Shown one piece after another: positions 1-9,032 of a stretch of DNA of 64,000 nt (position 1 is its first letter; every line of letters starts with the position of its first letter). A program made the translations under genes and the position numbers. The stretch is from Rugamonas sp. A1-17 (GTDB lineage Bacteria > Pseudomonadota > Gammaproteobacteria > Burkholderiales > Burkholderiaceae_D), in NCBI GenBank assembly GCA_025548565.1, contig JAJLPB010000002.1, positions 310,001 through 374,000 of the forward strand. Direction: 5' to 3'. The notes under the pieces are model-generated. The model saw only the letters and a list, made by a program, of their open reading frames with translations. It searched no databases and had not been told where the DNA came from.

Positions 1-171
1 GCCGTCCGCCTCGATTTCGGCGCGCAACTCCTTCAGGCGCTCGGTGCGGCGCGAGGCCAGCACCACCTGGGCGCCGGCCTGGGCCAGCACTTTGGCAAAC
101 CGGGCTCCGAGACCGCTGGAGGCGCCGGTGATCAGCGCAATTTTTCCCTCAAAGTTGACTTCTATGCCCAC
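1..171 (-). CDS. short-chain dehydrogenase/reductase, N-terminal part (cut by window start)
   Basis: The leftward frame from a GTG at 171 reads through the window edge for 57 codons. It begins VGIEVNFEGKIALITGASSG, which carries the TGxxxGxG dinucleotide-binding motif of classical SDR oxidoreductases (here TGASSGLG), followed by the usual 'VVLASRRTERL' second-strand region. The GTG start is supported by AGGAG 8 bases upstream. SDR proteins reduce or oxidise hydroxy/keto groups with NAD(P)H; the substrate cannot be told from this fragment. It is divergent from the ETF-QO gene, so a role in fatty-acid or acyl-CoA metabolism is possible but only inferred from position. Confidence 0.85.
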   Translation of the reverse strand, partial: MGIEVNFEGKIALITGASSGLGARFAKVLAQAGAQVVLASRRTERLKELRAEIEADG

Positions 172-375
172 GAGCTACTCCTAGTATTTGGTAATGGTGA
201 TGAATTTCCGACAGCGTAGACTGTCGAATCGTTATGATTACACAAATCGCCAGTATTAGATTGCAGTGTCTAATAATGTCCCTCAAAATGGCGCCCACAT
301 TGCAATCCGGACGAAAAAGAAGCACACTCGTGCTTAAATTTTTCTCCACCTCATAGACCACGATAAGAACAGACC
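172..375. promoter_or_regulatory. divergent intergenic region between SDR and ETF-QO genes
   Basis: About 200 bp of clearly AT-richer sequence separates the two divergent starts, so promoters for both genes should lie here. I could not recognise a specific operator or a convincing -35/-10 pair. Confidence 0.5.
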
Positions 376-2052
376 ATGACACAGCCACAAAATCTAGTAG
401 AACAGTACGGCCCGCGCGATGCGATGGAGTATGATGTCGTGATCGTCGGCGGCGGCCCTGCGGGCTTGTCGGCGGCCATCAAGATCAAGCAGCTGGCCGC
501 CGAAAAAGGCCAGGAGGTGTCGGTCGTCGTGCTGGAAAAAGGCGGCGAGCTGGGCGCCCACATCCTGTCCGGCGCCGTGATGGATCCGAAGGCGCTGACC
601 GAACTGATTCCCGACTGGAAGGAAAAAGGCGCGCCGCTGAACACCGCCGTCACCGAGGACCGCGTGCTGTTCCTGACCGAAACCAAGGCCATCAAGACCC
701 CGAACTTCCTGCTGCCGGCCTGCTTCGAGAACCATGGCAACTACGTGATCTCGCTGGGCAACGTGGTGCGCTGGCTGGGCCAGCAGGCCGAGGCGCTGGG
801 CGTGGAGATCTTCCCCGGCTTCCCCGCCGCCGAGATCCTGTACACCGACGACGGCCATGTCAAGGGCGTGGCCACCGGCAACATGGGCGTCAAGCGCGAC
901 GGCGAAGCCGGCTCGGACTTCCAGCTGGGCATGGAATTGCACGGCAAGTACACGCTGTTCGCCGAAGGCGCGCGCGGCCACCTGGGCAAGCAGCTGATGG
1001 CCAAGTACGACCTGAACAAGGGCAAGGACCCGCAATCGTACGGCATCGGCATCAAGGAATTGTGGGAAATCGACCCGGCCAAGCACCAGCCGGGCCTGGT
1101 GGTCCACACCACCGGCTGGCCGCTCGACAGCAAGACCTACGGCGGCTCCTTCCTGTATCACATGGAAAACAACCAGGTCATGGTCGGCTATGTGGTCGGC
1201 CTGAACTACGAGAACCCCTACCTGTCGCCGTACGAGGAATTCCAGCGCTACAAGACCCATCCCGCCATCAAGACCTTCTTCGAAGGCGGCAAGCGCATTT
1301 CCTACGGCGCCCGCGCGATCACGGCCGGCGGCCTGCAATCGCTGCCCAAGCTGGTGTTCCCGGGCGGCGCCCTGATCGGCTGCGACGCCGGTTTCCTCAA
1401 CATGAGCCGCATCAAGGGCAGCCACGCCGCCATCAAGTCCGGCATGCTGGCCGCCGAGTCCGTGTTCGAGGCGCTGGGCGCCGGCCGCCAGCACGACGAA
1501 CTGGCCTCCTACCCGGTCGCGTTCGAGAAGTCCTGGCTGCATGAAGAGCTGCACGTGGCGCGCAACGTCAAGCCGTGGCTGAACAAGGGCCTGTACCTGG
1601 GCTCGCTGATGACCGGCATCGACCAGTTGGTCTTCCGCGGCAAGGCGCCGTGGACGCTGCACCACACCCACGCCGACCACGAATGCCTGAAGCCGGCCTC
1701 GCAATGCACGCCGATCAGCTATCCCAAGCCGGACGGCAAGCTGACCTTCGACCGCCTGTCGTCGGTGTTCATCTCCAACACCAACCACGCCGAAGACCAG
1801 CCCATCCACCTGACGCTGAAGAACCCGAGCGTGCCCGTGGACGTCAACCTGGCCCAGTACGCGGGTCCGGAGGCGCGCTACTGCCCGGCCGGCGTGTACG
1901 AGTTCGTCAAGACCGACGAGGGCGCGGACCGCCTGCAGATCAACGCCCAGAACTGCGTGCACTGCAAGACCTGCGATATCAAGGACCCGACCCAGAACAT
2001 CGTCTGGATAACGCCGGAAGGCGGCGGCGGCCCGAACTATCCGAATATGTAA
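376..2052 (+). CDS. electron transfer flavoprotein-ubiquinone oxidoreductase (ETF-QO)
   Basis: The 558-residue protein passes electrons from reduced ETF, charged by acyl-CoA and amino-acid dehydrogenases, to membrane ubiquinone. Residues 20-35 form the FAD-binding Rossmann motif (DVVIVGGGPAGLSAA). The C-terminus holds the 4Fe-4S cysteines: C503 in RYCPAG, then C527, C530 and C533 in CVHCKTC. Length and architecture match the bacterial and mitochondrial enzyme (etfD/ETFDH family). It is a monocistronic-looking gene ended by a strong hairpin. ETF itself (etfAB) is not in the window. Confidence 0.96.
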   Translation: MTQPQNLVEQYGPRDAMEYDVVIVGGGPAGLSAAIKIKQLAAEKGQEVSVVVLEKGGELGAHILSGAVMDPKALTELIPDWKEKGAPLNTAVTEDRVLFLTETKAIKTPNFLLPACFENHGNYVISLGNVVRWLGQQAEALGVEIFPGFPAAEILYTDDGHVKGVATGNMGVKRDGEAGSDFQLGMELHGKYTLFAEGARGHLGKQLMAKYDLNKGKDPQSYGIGIKELWEIDPAKHQPGLVVHTTGWPLDSKTYGGSFLYHMENNQVMVGYVVGLNYENPYLSPYEEFQRYKTHPAIKTFFEGGKRISYGARAITAGGLQSLPKLVFPGGALIGCDAGFLNMSRIKGSHAAIKSGMLAAESVFEALGAGRQHDELASYPVAFEKSWLHEELHVARNVKPWLNKGLYLGSLMTGIDQLVFRGKAPWTLHHTHADHECLKPASQCTPISYPKPDGKLTFDRLSSVFISNTNHAEDQPIHLTLKNPSVPVDVNLAQYAGPEARYCPAGVYEFVKTDEGADRLQINAQNCVHCKTCDIKDPTQNIVWITPEGGGGPNYPNM

Positions 2053-2076
2053 GCCAAAAAAGCAACAATGCTGAAG

Positions 2077-2107
2077 CAGCGCGTCCTTGGTGGCGCGCTG
2101 TTTTTTA
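2077..2107 (+). terminator. rho-independent terminator of the ETF-QO gene
   Basis: A perfect 7-bp stem (CAGCGCG / CGCGCTG) with a 10-base loop is followed directly by TTTTTTATT, 25 bases after the ETF-QO stop codon. Confidence 0.85.
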
Positions 2108-2333
2108 TTCCGGGAACGATTTATTGCACCTCCCCCGGCAAAACCGTCTCATAATCGAGCGGTGGACGGGCCGGCGCGGCAGGCCGGAACAGCGGCAATT
2201 CCCCCTTCACAGAAAAATATTTTATAAATTTCCACAAAGCATTTAATGTCTTTCCAGATACGGTCGTCTTGTACTTGGGAGAGCACAAAGGATCCGTTGC
2301 TCCGAACTGAATCCACCTACCAGGAGTTATTTC

Positions 2334-3239
2334 ATGCTGAGCCTTCACACCAACGCCGCGGCCCTTTCCGCACAGAACTCGATCTCCCGCACCCAGATGT
2401 CGCTGTCGACTTCGCAGACCCGCCTGAGCACTGGCTTCCGTGTCAATTCGGCCATGGATGATGCTGCCGGCCTGCAGATCGCAACCCGTCTGAAAGCACA
2501 ATCGAGCGGTATGGCCATGGCCATGCGCAACACCCAGAACTCGATTTCGATGCTGCAAACCGCCGAAGGCGCGTTTGACGAAGTCACCACCATGCTGACC
2601 CGCATGAAAGATCTGGCCACCCAGGCAGCCGATGCCTCGTCGACCGCAAAAGACCAGGCTGCTCTGCAGTCCGAGTTCGACGCGCTGGGTAGCGAACTGA
2701 ACAACGTAATGAAAAACACCACCTTCGGCGGCGCCAAGCTGCTGGACGGCGGCACGATCGCTTCGTCCATGACCTTCCAGATCGGCGCCACCAAGAGCGA
2801 AACCATGTCGATCGACCTGTCGGCCGCGATGACCGCCCTGACCGGCACCGGCCTGGCCAACGTTTCGGCACGCTACGCAGCAGGCGGCGCGGCAGTCGGC
2901 TCCGAGATCTCCGACGGCACCGACGGTACCGCGTCGGCCAGCAACGCCGCCGGCCAGACCGCGGCGAACAACGCCATCGACACCATCACCACCGCCATCG
3001 ACATGGTCGGCGGCGTGCGTTCGTCGCTGGGTGCGGCCGCTAACCGCCTGGACCACGTGTACAACAACTTGTCGAACATTTCGACCAACACCAAAGCTGC
3101 AACTGGCCGTATCATGGACACCGACTTCGCTTCGGAATCGTCGAACATGACCTCCAGCCAGATGCTGCTGCAAGCTGGCACCGCCATGCTGAAGCAGTCG
3201 AACAGCACGTCGTCCCTGGTTATGTCCTTGCTGCAGTAA
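2334..3239 (+). CDS. fliC: flagellin (short, lateral type)
   Basis: A 301-residue flagellin, the filament subunit exported through the flagellar type III apparatus. The N-terminal D0/D1 region (1 to about 140) starts MLSLHTNAAALSAQNSISRT and contains LSTGFRVNSAMDDAAGLQIA. The C-terminal D1/D0 region (about 215-301) contains VRSSLGAAANRL and ends MLKQSNSTSSLVMSLLQ. Only about 70 residues lie between them, so large surface domains D2/D3 are essentially absent; lateral (Laf) flagellins are typically of this size. An AGGAG lies 9 bases before the ATG. It stands alone with its own terminator, as expected for a late flagellar gene, but I could not identify a sigma-28 promoter with confidence. Confidence 0.97.
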   Translation: MLSLHTNAAALSAQNSISRTQMSLSTSQTRLSTGFRVNSAMDDAAGLQIATRLKAQSSGMAMAMRNTQNSISMLQTAEGAFDEVTTMLTRMKDLATQAADASSTAKDQAALQSEFDALGSELNNVMKNTTFGGAKLLDGGTIASSMTFQIGATKSETMSIDLSAAMTALTGTGLANVSARYAAGGAAVGSEISDGTDGTASASNAAGQTAANNAIDTITTAIDMVGGVRSSLGAAANRLDHVYNNLSNISTNTKAATGRIMDTDFASESSNMTSSQMLLQAGTAMLKQSNSTSSLVMSLLQ

Positions 3240-3282
3240 TCGTAGCGCCCTCCTGATCTGCTCGCGGGTCGGGAACACAAGG

Positions 3283-3313
3283 AGCCAACCGGAAGTTCGG
3301 TTGGCTTTTTTTT
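3283..3313 (+). terminator. rho-independent terminator of the flagellin gene
   Basis: The stem AGCCAACCG / CGGTTGGCT with a 6-base loop is followed by eight T. It lies 43 bases after the flagellin stop and separates it from the FliK-like gene. Confidence 0.93.
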
Positions 3314-3338
3314 CACCGTTTTTTCGAGAGCGAGCTTG

Positions 3339-4289
3339 ATGGCTTTAGACCGCATCGGACCCACAACGCGCCCGCTGGGCATCCCGGACCGGCAGTCCAC
3401 GCAGCCGGGACCGGTCGCGCGCGCGCCCGGCGTCACGCCGCCGGCCGCCGACTACCCGGTCGGCCCGCTGGCGCCCGACGGTCCCGGCGCGGTCGGCGTG
3501 CTGCTCGACGGCCCCGAGGGCCTGCCGCTGCCGCAATCCGGCGTCGAGGCGCTGGCCGCCGCGCTGGCCGAGGTGCCGAACGCCGCCGATCCGGCCGCGA
3601 TGCGCCCCAATCAAGTCTTTTTATCGCGCCAGCTGGTCTGGCAGCCGCCCGACACCCAGATGATGGCCGCCTCGTGGCAGGTCATGGTGCGCACCTACGC
3701 CGAACAGCGCGCCGCCTGGCTGGAACAGGCCAGCGGCCAGCACATGCCCTCCAGCCTGTTCATGGCCGACCACACGCCGGCCGCCATGCGCGAAGGCCGC
3801 CCCGGCCTGCCGCTGGTGACCGAGATGGAACCTTGGCGCTTCGCGGTCTACGCCTGGGGCGCCGAGCGCCTGGTGCTGAAGGTGATCGTCAAGGAGGACG
3901 AGGAGCAGGACCGCACCAACCGCCGCCGCCGCGCGCGCGTGGCGCTGCGGCTGGAATTGATGCTGCCCGGCGTGGGCCGGGTGGTGATCCAGATGGAACC
4001 GGCCACCGGCAACGGCGTGGCGCTGGAGGTGGGCGCGGCCCAGACCTCGGCCATGCAGCACATGCGCGAAATGCTGCCGCAACTGGCGGCCACCGTCAGC
4101 CGTTGCGGCCTGACGATACTGCGCTGCCGCCTGCGGCGCGAACTGCCCGCCATCAGCGGCGAGCACACCCACCCCACCCGCGCCCATACGGCGGCGCTCA
4201 CGCAAGCCATCTTCAAGGCCATGGCGGAACTGGCCGTGCTGCTGTCGCAGCCGCTGCCGCCGGACGACCTGCTGTCCGAACCGGCCTAG
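3339..4289 (+). CDS. FliK-like protein with hook-length-control C-terminal domain
   Basis: A 316-residue protein whose first 60 residues are Pro/Gly-rich and low in complexity. Its residues about 200-262 resemble the Flg_hook domain (PF02120 type) of FliK: LRLELMLPGVGRVVIQMEP, then AAQTSAMQHMREMLPQLAAT, then a CGLTILRCRL strand, which parallels the 'L.P..LG.V.V......A.....L..LR..L...GL' pattern. FliK proteins measure hook length and switch FlhB export specificity. A full FliK is present at 19799, so this is a second FliK-like protein and its job is uncertain. The ATG at 3339 is preferred to the adjacent TTG at 3336. Its stop overlaps the stop of the convergent PEP-CTERM gene. Confidence 0.7.
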   Translation: MALDRIGPTTRPLGIPDRQSTQPGPVARAPGVTPPAADYPVGPLAPDGPGAVGVLLDGPEGLPLPQSGVEALAAALAEVPNAADPAAMRPNQVFLSRQLVWQPPDTQMMAASWQVMVRTYAEQRAAWLEQASGQHMPSSLFMADHTPAAMREGRPGLPLVTEMEPWRFAVYAWGAERLVLKVIVKEDEEQDRTNRRRRARVALRLELMLPGVGRVVIQMEPATGNGVALEVGAAQTSAMQHMREMLPQLAATVSRCGLTILRCRLRRELPAISGEHTHPTRAHTAALTQAIFKAMAELAVLLSQPLPPDDLLSEPA

Positions 4290-4846
4290 CGCTGGCGGCG
4301 GCGGGCCGCCGCGCCCACGGCCAGCAGGCCCAGCGTCATCATGGCATAGGTCGCCGGCTCCGGCACGGCGCTGACGTAGCCGACAGTGAAGCTACCTGCA
4401 TCCCACTGGCCGTCCGCCTGGCCGGGCGCCAGGTCCTTGAAGGTCTCGCTGAATTCGAGGTGCAGCTTGCCGTCGGCGCCGACCTTGAAGGCCAGGCCCA
4501 TGCCGCTCAAATCCACACTACCCTGCTCATGCTCGCTGCCCGGCGCCGAGATGCCGCTGGCATAGAACACCACGCCGTCGCCGCCGCTGGACATGAAGGA
4601 CACTCGCATATCGCTCAGCCAGCTCGGGTCGTAGGCGGTGATATCGTAGTTCCATGCAATGCTGGTGACCTGCGCCAGCGCGCCCAGGTTCAGGTCGAGC
4701 GCGGTGTTGCCAGCCTCGCCCGCCAGGCCGTAGCTCTGGATGCCGGCGACATTGACCACCTGGTGCTGCTCCGCCGCGCCGGCGATTCCGGCGCCGGCTA
4801 CGGCAACGAAGAACATCAGGGCGCGCACAAATTTCAGATTTCTCAT
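4286..4846 (-). CDS. PEP-CTERM sorting-signal exported protein
   Basis: A 186-residue secreted protein. Residues 1-24 are a signal peptide (basic start, hydrophobic core, AGA before AEQ). The C-terminus is a PEP-CTERM tail: VPEP at about 161-164, a hydrophobic helix (MMTLGLLAVGAAA) and a final RRRQR. Such proteins are processed by exosortase and linked to exopolysaccharide or the outer surface. The middle is a beta-rich domain without a recognised family. It lies between flagellar genes but points against the flagellin/FliK-like pair, so a flagellar role is not implied. Its ligand is unknown. Confidence 0.88.
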   Translation of the reverse strand: MRNLKFVRALMFFVAVAGAGIAGAAEQHQVVNVAGIQSYGLAGEAGNTALDLNLGALAQVTSIAWNYDITAYDPSWLSDMRVSFMSSGGDGVVFYASGISAPGSEHEQGSVDLSGMGLAFKVGADGKLHLEFSETFKDLAPGQADGQWDAGSFTVGYVSAVPEPATYAMMTLGLLAVGAAARRRQR

Positions 4847-4958
4847 TTTCTGGTTCTTTCGGTCGATTACTGCGGTTGGTGATAATCAAAAGATATCACG
4901 CTTATCAAAAAAGCAGTGCACCGATGGCAACGAGTATCAAAAGGCCACGGCGACGGCG

Positions 4959-4990
4959 AAAAAAAACCGCCCGATCCGTGGACGGGGCGG
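4959..4990 (-). terminator. rho-independent terminator of the fliMNPQR-flhBA operon
   Basis: Read leftward, the stem CCGCCC / GGGCGG with an 11-12-base loop is followed by eight T. It begins 24 bases after the flhA stop codon. Confidence 0.9.
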
Positions 4991-5014
4991 CCTCTTGCCG
5001 GGCGCGGGCCGGGA

Positions 5015-7102
5015 TCAGCCGACCGTGCCGATGATGCTGACCTCGCGGTTTTCCGGGATCTCGTTGTAGGACAGCACATGCAGGCCGGGCGCGAACAGCC
5101 GCGCGTAGCGCGCCAACAGCGGACGGATCTGCGGCAGCACCAGCAGCAGCGGCGGCGTGGCCTGCTGCTTCATCTGCTCGCGCGCCACCGGCATGTTGAC
5201 CTGCAGCTGCGCCAGCAGGTGCGGATCGATCGGGTAGTTGTCCAGCACCACCTTGCCGCTCTGGCGCGCCTGGTTCAGCGAGCCGAGCAGCATGTTCTCC
5301 AGGTCGCCCCCCAGGTTGAAGGCCTGCATCTCGGTCTTCTGCCCGAACAGGTTGGTGACGATCTGGCGCCGCAGCGCGCAGCGCACCTCGGCCGCCAGCA
5401 GGATCGGGTCCTTGGTGGTCTCGGAACTGTCGACCAGCGTGGTGGCGATCGGCACGATGTCCTTGAGCGACACATTCTCCGCCAGCAGCACACGGAACAC
5501 GCGCAACATCTGCGTGTGCGTCAGCGCCTTGTCCAGCGAGGCGGCCAGCTTGGGCGACAACGCCGACAGCCGGTCCATCAGCGCCGGCACGTCCTCGTGG
5601 CGGAACAGCTCCGGCAGGTATTCGCGGATCAGCTTGGACAAGTGGGTGGCGATCGCGCTTGGCGCCTCCACCACCTGGTAGCCCAGGCCCAGCGCGTTGG
5701 CCTTCTCGCTGGTCTCGATCCAGGTCACCGGCATGCCGTAGGCAGGCTCGATGCCGGGGATGCCGTCGATCTGGCCGTAGATGTTGGGCGACGGGATCGC
5801 CATCAGGCGGTCGGCGAACACCTCGGCCTGGGCCACCACGCTGCCCGACAACATCACCGAATACTGCGAGGGCTTCAGGCCCAGGTCGTCGCGCACGACG
5901 ATCGGCGGCAGCAGCAGGCCCATGGCCTCGGACAGGCTCTGGCGCACGCCCTTGACGCGCTTGGTCAGCGGCTCGCCGTGGGCCTTGTCGATCAGGCTGA
6001 CCAGCTTGTAGCCCAGCGCCACCTGCAACTGCTGCACGGCCGGCAGGCTGTGCCAGTCGAGCTCGGGCGCGCGGTCGTCGCGCAGCGCCGCCTCGATGGC
6101 GTCGAGGTTGCTGGTGTCGGGCGCCTTGACCCGCTGCAGCAGCCGGTAGCCCACATAGGCCAGCACCAGCGCGAACGGGCCGAACATCTGCCACGGCATG
6201 CCCGGCACCATGGCCAGGATCAGCATCATGCCCGCCGCGCTCAGCATCACCTGCGGCGACGCCAGCACCTGGCCGCCGACCTGCTGTTCGAAGTCGCCCG
6301 AATCCGAGATACGGGTGACCAGGATCGCGGCCGCGGCCGACAGCAGCAGCGCCGGGATCTGCGCCACCAGGCCGTCACCGATGGTCAGCAGCGCGTACTG
6401 GCGGAAGGCGTCGCCGAAGGACATGTCCTGCATCAGCGCGCCGATGGCCACGCCGCCGACCATGTTGATGATCAGGATCAGGATACTGGCGACGGCGTCG
6501 CCGCGCACGAACTTGGAGGCGCCGTCCATGGCGCCATAGAAGTCGGCCTCGGCCGCCACGTCGAGGCGGCGGGCTTGGGCTTTTTCCTGGTTGATCAGGC
6601 CGGCGTTGAGGTCGGCGTCGATCGCCATCTGCTTGCCGGGCAAGGCGTCCAGCGTGAAGCGGGCCGACACCTCGGAGATCCGCTCGGCACCCTTGGTCAC
6701 CACCATGAAGTTGATGATCATCAGGATTACAAACACCACGATACCGACCACGTAATTGCCGCCGATGACGACCTTGCCGAAGGCCTCGATCACCTGGCCG
6801 GCCGCGGCCGTGCCCTCATGGCCGTGCAGCAGCACCACCCGGGTCGAGGCCACGTTCAGCGTCAGCCGCATCATGGTGGTGGCCAGGATCACGGTCGGGA
6901 ACACCGAGAAGTCCAGCGGCCGGCGGGCCGAGACCGACACCAGGATCACGATCAGCGCCAGCACGATATTGAACGTGAACATCACGTCCAGCAGCACCGG
7001 CGGCAACGGCAGGATGATCATCGCCAGGATCACCAGCAGGAATGCCGGCGTGGCGAACTTGTGGCGACGCGCTTCTGCGACCAGCCTGTTCAAAAAATTC
7101 AT
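5015..7102 (-). CDS. flhA: flagellar type III export gate protein FlhA
   Basis: A 695-residue inner-membrane export-gate protein that forms the nonameric ring docking chaperone-substrate complexes. The N-terminal half has several membrane helices (first at about 17-40, LVILAMIILPLPPVLLDVMF). The FHIPEP family signature region is clear, including TTMMRLTLNVASTRVVL and the cytoplasmic loop FTLDALPGKQMAIDADLNAG. The C-terminal half is the cytosolic domain. It is the last gene of the leftward operon, its ATG overlapping the flhB stop (ATGA), and is followed by a terminator. Confidence 0.98.
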   Translation of the reverse strand: MNFLNRLVAEARRHKFATPAFLLVILAMIILPLPPVLLDVMFTFNIVLALIVILVSVSARRPLDFSVFPTVILATTMMRLTLNVASTRVVLLHGHEGTAAAGQVIEAFGKVVIGGNYVVGIVVFVILMIINFMVVTKGAERISEVSARFTLDALPGKQMAIDADLNAGLINQEKAQARRLDVAAEADFYGAMDGASKFVRGDAVASILILIINMVGGVAIGALMQDMSFGDAFRQYALLTIGDGLVAQIPALLLSAAAAILVTRISDSGDFEQQVGGQVLASPQVMLSAAGMMLILAMVPGMPWQMFGPFALVLAYVGYRLLQRVKAPDTSNLDAIEAALRDDRAPELDWHSLPAVQQLQVALGYKLVSLIDKAHGEPLTKRVKGVRQSLSEAMGLLLPPIVVRDDLGLKPSQYSVMLSGSVVAQAEVFADRLMAIPSPNIYGQIDGIPGIEPAYGMPVTWIETSEKANALGLGYQVVEAPSAIATHLSKLIREYLPELFRHEDVPALMDRLSALSPKLAASLDKALTHTQMLRVFRVLLAENVSLKDIVPIATTLVDSSETTKDPILLAAEVRCALRRQIVTNLFGQKTEMQAFNLGGDLENMLLGSLNQARQSGKVVLDNYPIDPHLLAQLQVNMPVAREQMKQQATPPLLLVLPQIRPLLARYARLFAPGLHVLSYNEIPENREVSIIGTVG

Positions 7103-8238
7103 GACTTGTTAGCCTCGCTCATGGATGTGGGGACATCGACTTCTTTTGGATACACCGGCTCGGCGTTGCGCCGTCCGGTACGGAATGCCTTCAATTGCAA
7201 TACATAGTTCAGCACCTGCGACACCGCCTGGTACAGCTGGACCGGGATCTGCTGGTTGACCTGGCTGGTGTTGTAGATGGCGCGCGCCAGCGGCGCCAGC
7301 GGCATCACCTCGATCTTGAACTCGGCCGCCAGCTGCCGGATGTACAAGGCCATCTCGTCGATGCCCTTGGCCACCACATACGGTGCTTCGGCACGGTCCT
7401 GGTCGTACTTGAGCGCCACCGCGTAATGCTCCGGGTTGACGATCACCACGTCGGCGGTCGGCACGGTCTTGCGCGCGCTGCGCCGCGCCATGGCCCGCTG
7501 CAGCTGGCGGATGCGGCTCTTGACCTCGGGCCGGCCCTCGGTCGACTTGTGCTCCTCCTTCTGGTCCTGCTTGGACATGCGCTGGTTCTTGGCGAAGAAA
7601 TACGCCTGCGCCGGCACGTCGATCAAAGCAAAGATGATAAACACCGCGACCAGCGACATCAAGCCGTCCAGCATCAAATTCGAACCCGACATCATGGCCT
7701 GGCCCATCGGCATGTGCTGCAGTTGCGTGTAGTTCTGCACGGTCGAGCGGGCCACGTGGATCAGCACGGCGATCAGCACGCCGGCCTTGGCCAGCGAGAT
7801 CAGGAACTCGGTGCCGTGCTTGGCGCTGAACAGCCGGCCCAGGTTGGCGGCCGGGCTCAGGCGTTCCATCTTGGGCTCCCAGTGCTTGGTGGTGATCACC
7901 CAGCCGCCCGGCACCATCGCGCCCAGCACGATGAAGAACGGCACCACGAACAGCGGCAGCACCATCTTGATCAGCAACCACATCGACGAGCTGAACACGG
8001 TGGACATGGCATTGTCGATCGAGCCGGTAACGCCCAGCGGCGCGTAACTCTGGTGGAAGATCTCCAGGAATTCGGCCAGGTAGTCCGGCAGCAGGTAGAC
8101 GAACAGCTTCAGACTGACCAGGATGCCGATCGCGGTCGACAGGTCGCGCGAGCGCACCACCTGCCCTTCCTGGCGCGACTTCTTGAGCTTCTGTTGTGAA
8201 GCCTTCTCTGTCTTGTCGGCGCTGTCCTGGTCAGCCAT
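7099..8238 (-). CDS. flhB: flagellar export specificity switch FlhB
   Basis: A 379-residue export-gate protein. It has the basic N-terminus of the family (KTEKASQQKLKKSRQEGQVV), four predicted membrane helices and a C-terminal cytoplasmic autocleavage domain. The cleavage motif, NPTH in Salmonella FlhB, reads NPEH here (N268-P269-E270-H271, in VIVNPEHYAVALKYD). Asn and Pro, the residues of the scissile bond, are kept. The region after it (PYVVAKGIDEMALYIRQLA) is normal. It overlaps fliR at its start and flhA at its end, so it is translationally coupled to both. Confidence 0.97.
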   Translation of the reverse strand: MADQDSADKTEKASQQKLKKSRQEGQVVRSRDLSTAIGILVSLKLFVYLLPDYLAEFLEIFHQSYAPLGVTGSIDNAMSTVFSSSMWLLIKMVLPLFVVPFFIVLGAMVPGGWVITTKHWEPKMERLSPAANLGRLFSAKHGTEFLISLAKAGVLIAVLIHVARSTVQNYTQLQHMPMGQAMMSGSNLMLDGLMSLVAVFIIFALIDVPAQAYFFAKNQRMSKQDQKEEHKSTEGRPEVKSRIRQLQRAMARRSARKTVPTADVVIVNPEHYAVALKYDQDRAEAPYVVAKGIDEMALYIRQLAAEFKIEVMPLAPLARAIYNTSQVNQQIPVQLYQAVSQVLNYVLQLKAFRTGRRNAEPVYPKEVDVPTSMSEANKS

Positions 8239-9019
8239 GAACCGCCGCCTGCATCTGCTGGCGGATCAGCTCCAGCACCATATTGGTCATGCGCACATAA
8301 TGATCGGGAATGAAGCGCACCACCTGCGCCAGCATCATCAGGCCGAAGATGGTGATCACCGAAAAGCCCAGCGCGAACAGGTTGAGCGCCGGCGCCACGC
8401 GGTTGAGCAGGCCGAAGCCCAGCTGCACCACCAGCGTGGAAAACACCACCGGGATGGCCAGCAGCATGGCGGCGGAAAAAATCCAGGCGACGTTGTAGGC
8501 GATGGCGTTGAGCAGCAGCGGCTGGTAGCCGTGGCCCAGCGGCCAGGCCTTGAAACTCTGGCCGATGACGTTGGCGATCACCAGGTGGCCGTCGATGGCG
8601 AAGAACACGATGATCGACAGCACCGACAGCAGCGCCGACACCACGTCCGACGACTGGCCGTTCATCGGATCGTTCATCACCGCCATCGAAAAGCCCATCT
8701 GCGACGACACCATGAAGCCCAGCACGCTGATCACCGACATGGCGAAGTGGAACGCCAGGCCCAGCACGAAGCCGATCAGCGCCTGCTCGGCGCTGGCGGC
8801 GATGCCGCCCATGGAAAACGGATCGATGGTGGCGGCGCCGGCGCCGGTGGTGAGCGGCAGCATCAGGATGGCCAGCACCAGCGCGATCAGGATGCGCACC
8901 GTGACCGGCGTGACCGCCTCGCCCAGCACCGGGGCGCCGATGAACATCGCCAGGATGCGGCAGAACGGCCACCACAGCGCGGTGAGCAGAGGCAGCAGCT
9001 GGCTCAGTATCGGTTCCAT
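8231..9019 (-). CDS. fliR: flagellar export gate protein FliR
   Basis: A 262-residue, very hydrophobic protein, usual length for FliR, which assembles with FliP and FliQ into the core export channel. It starts MEPILSQLLPLLTALWWPFC and shows several membrane helices, a 'SMGGIAASAEQALIGFVLGL' loop typical of the family, and the C-terminal RVAPALNLFALGFSV segment conserved in FliR/SctT. It follows fliQ and overlaps flhB by 8 bp. Confidence 0.96.
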   Translation of the reverse strand: MEPILSQLLPLLTALWWPFCRILAMFIGAPVLGEAVTPVTVRILIALVLAILMLPLTTGAGAATIDPFSMGGIAASAEQALIGFVLGLAFHFAMSVISVLGFMVSSQMGFSMAVMNDPMNGQSSDVVSALLSVLSIIVFFAIDGHLVIANVIGQSFKAWPLGHGYQPLLLNAIAYNVAWIFSAAMLLAIPVVFSTLVVQLGFGLLNRVAPALNLFALGFSVITIFGLMMLAQVVRFIPDHYVRMTNMVLELIRQQMQAAVHG

Positions 9020-9032
9020 GACGGCGGGAAAG

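Noticed and set aside
394..1962. 522-codon leftward open frame opposite ETF-QO
   Set aside because: It is the antisense shadow of a well-supported gene; high GC at third positions keeps opposite frames open. Its His/Gln/Arg-rich translation resembles no family.
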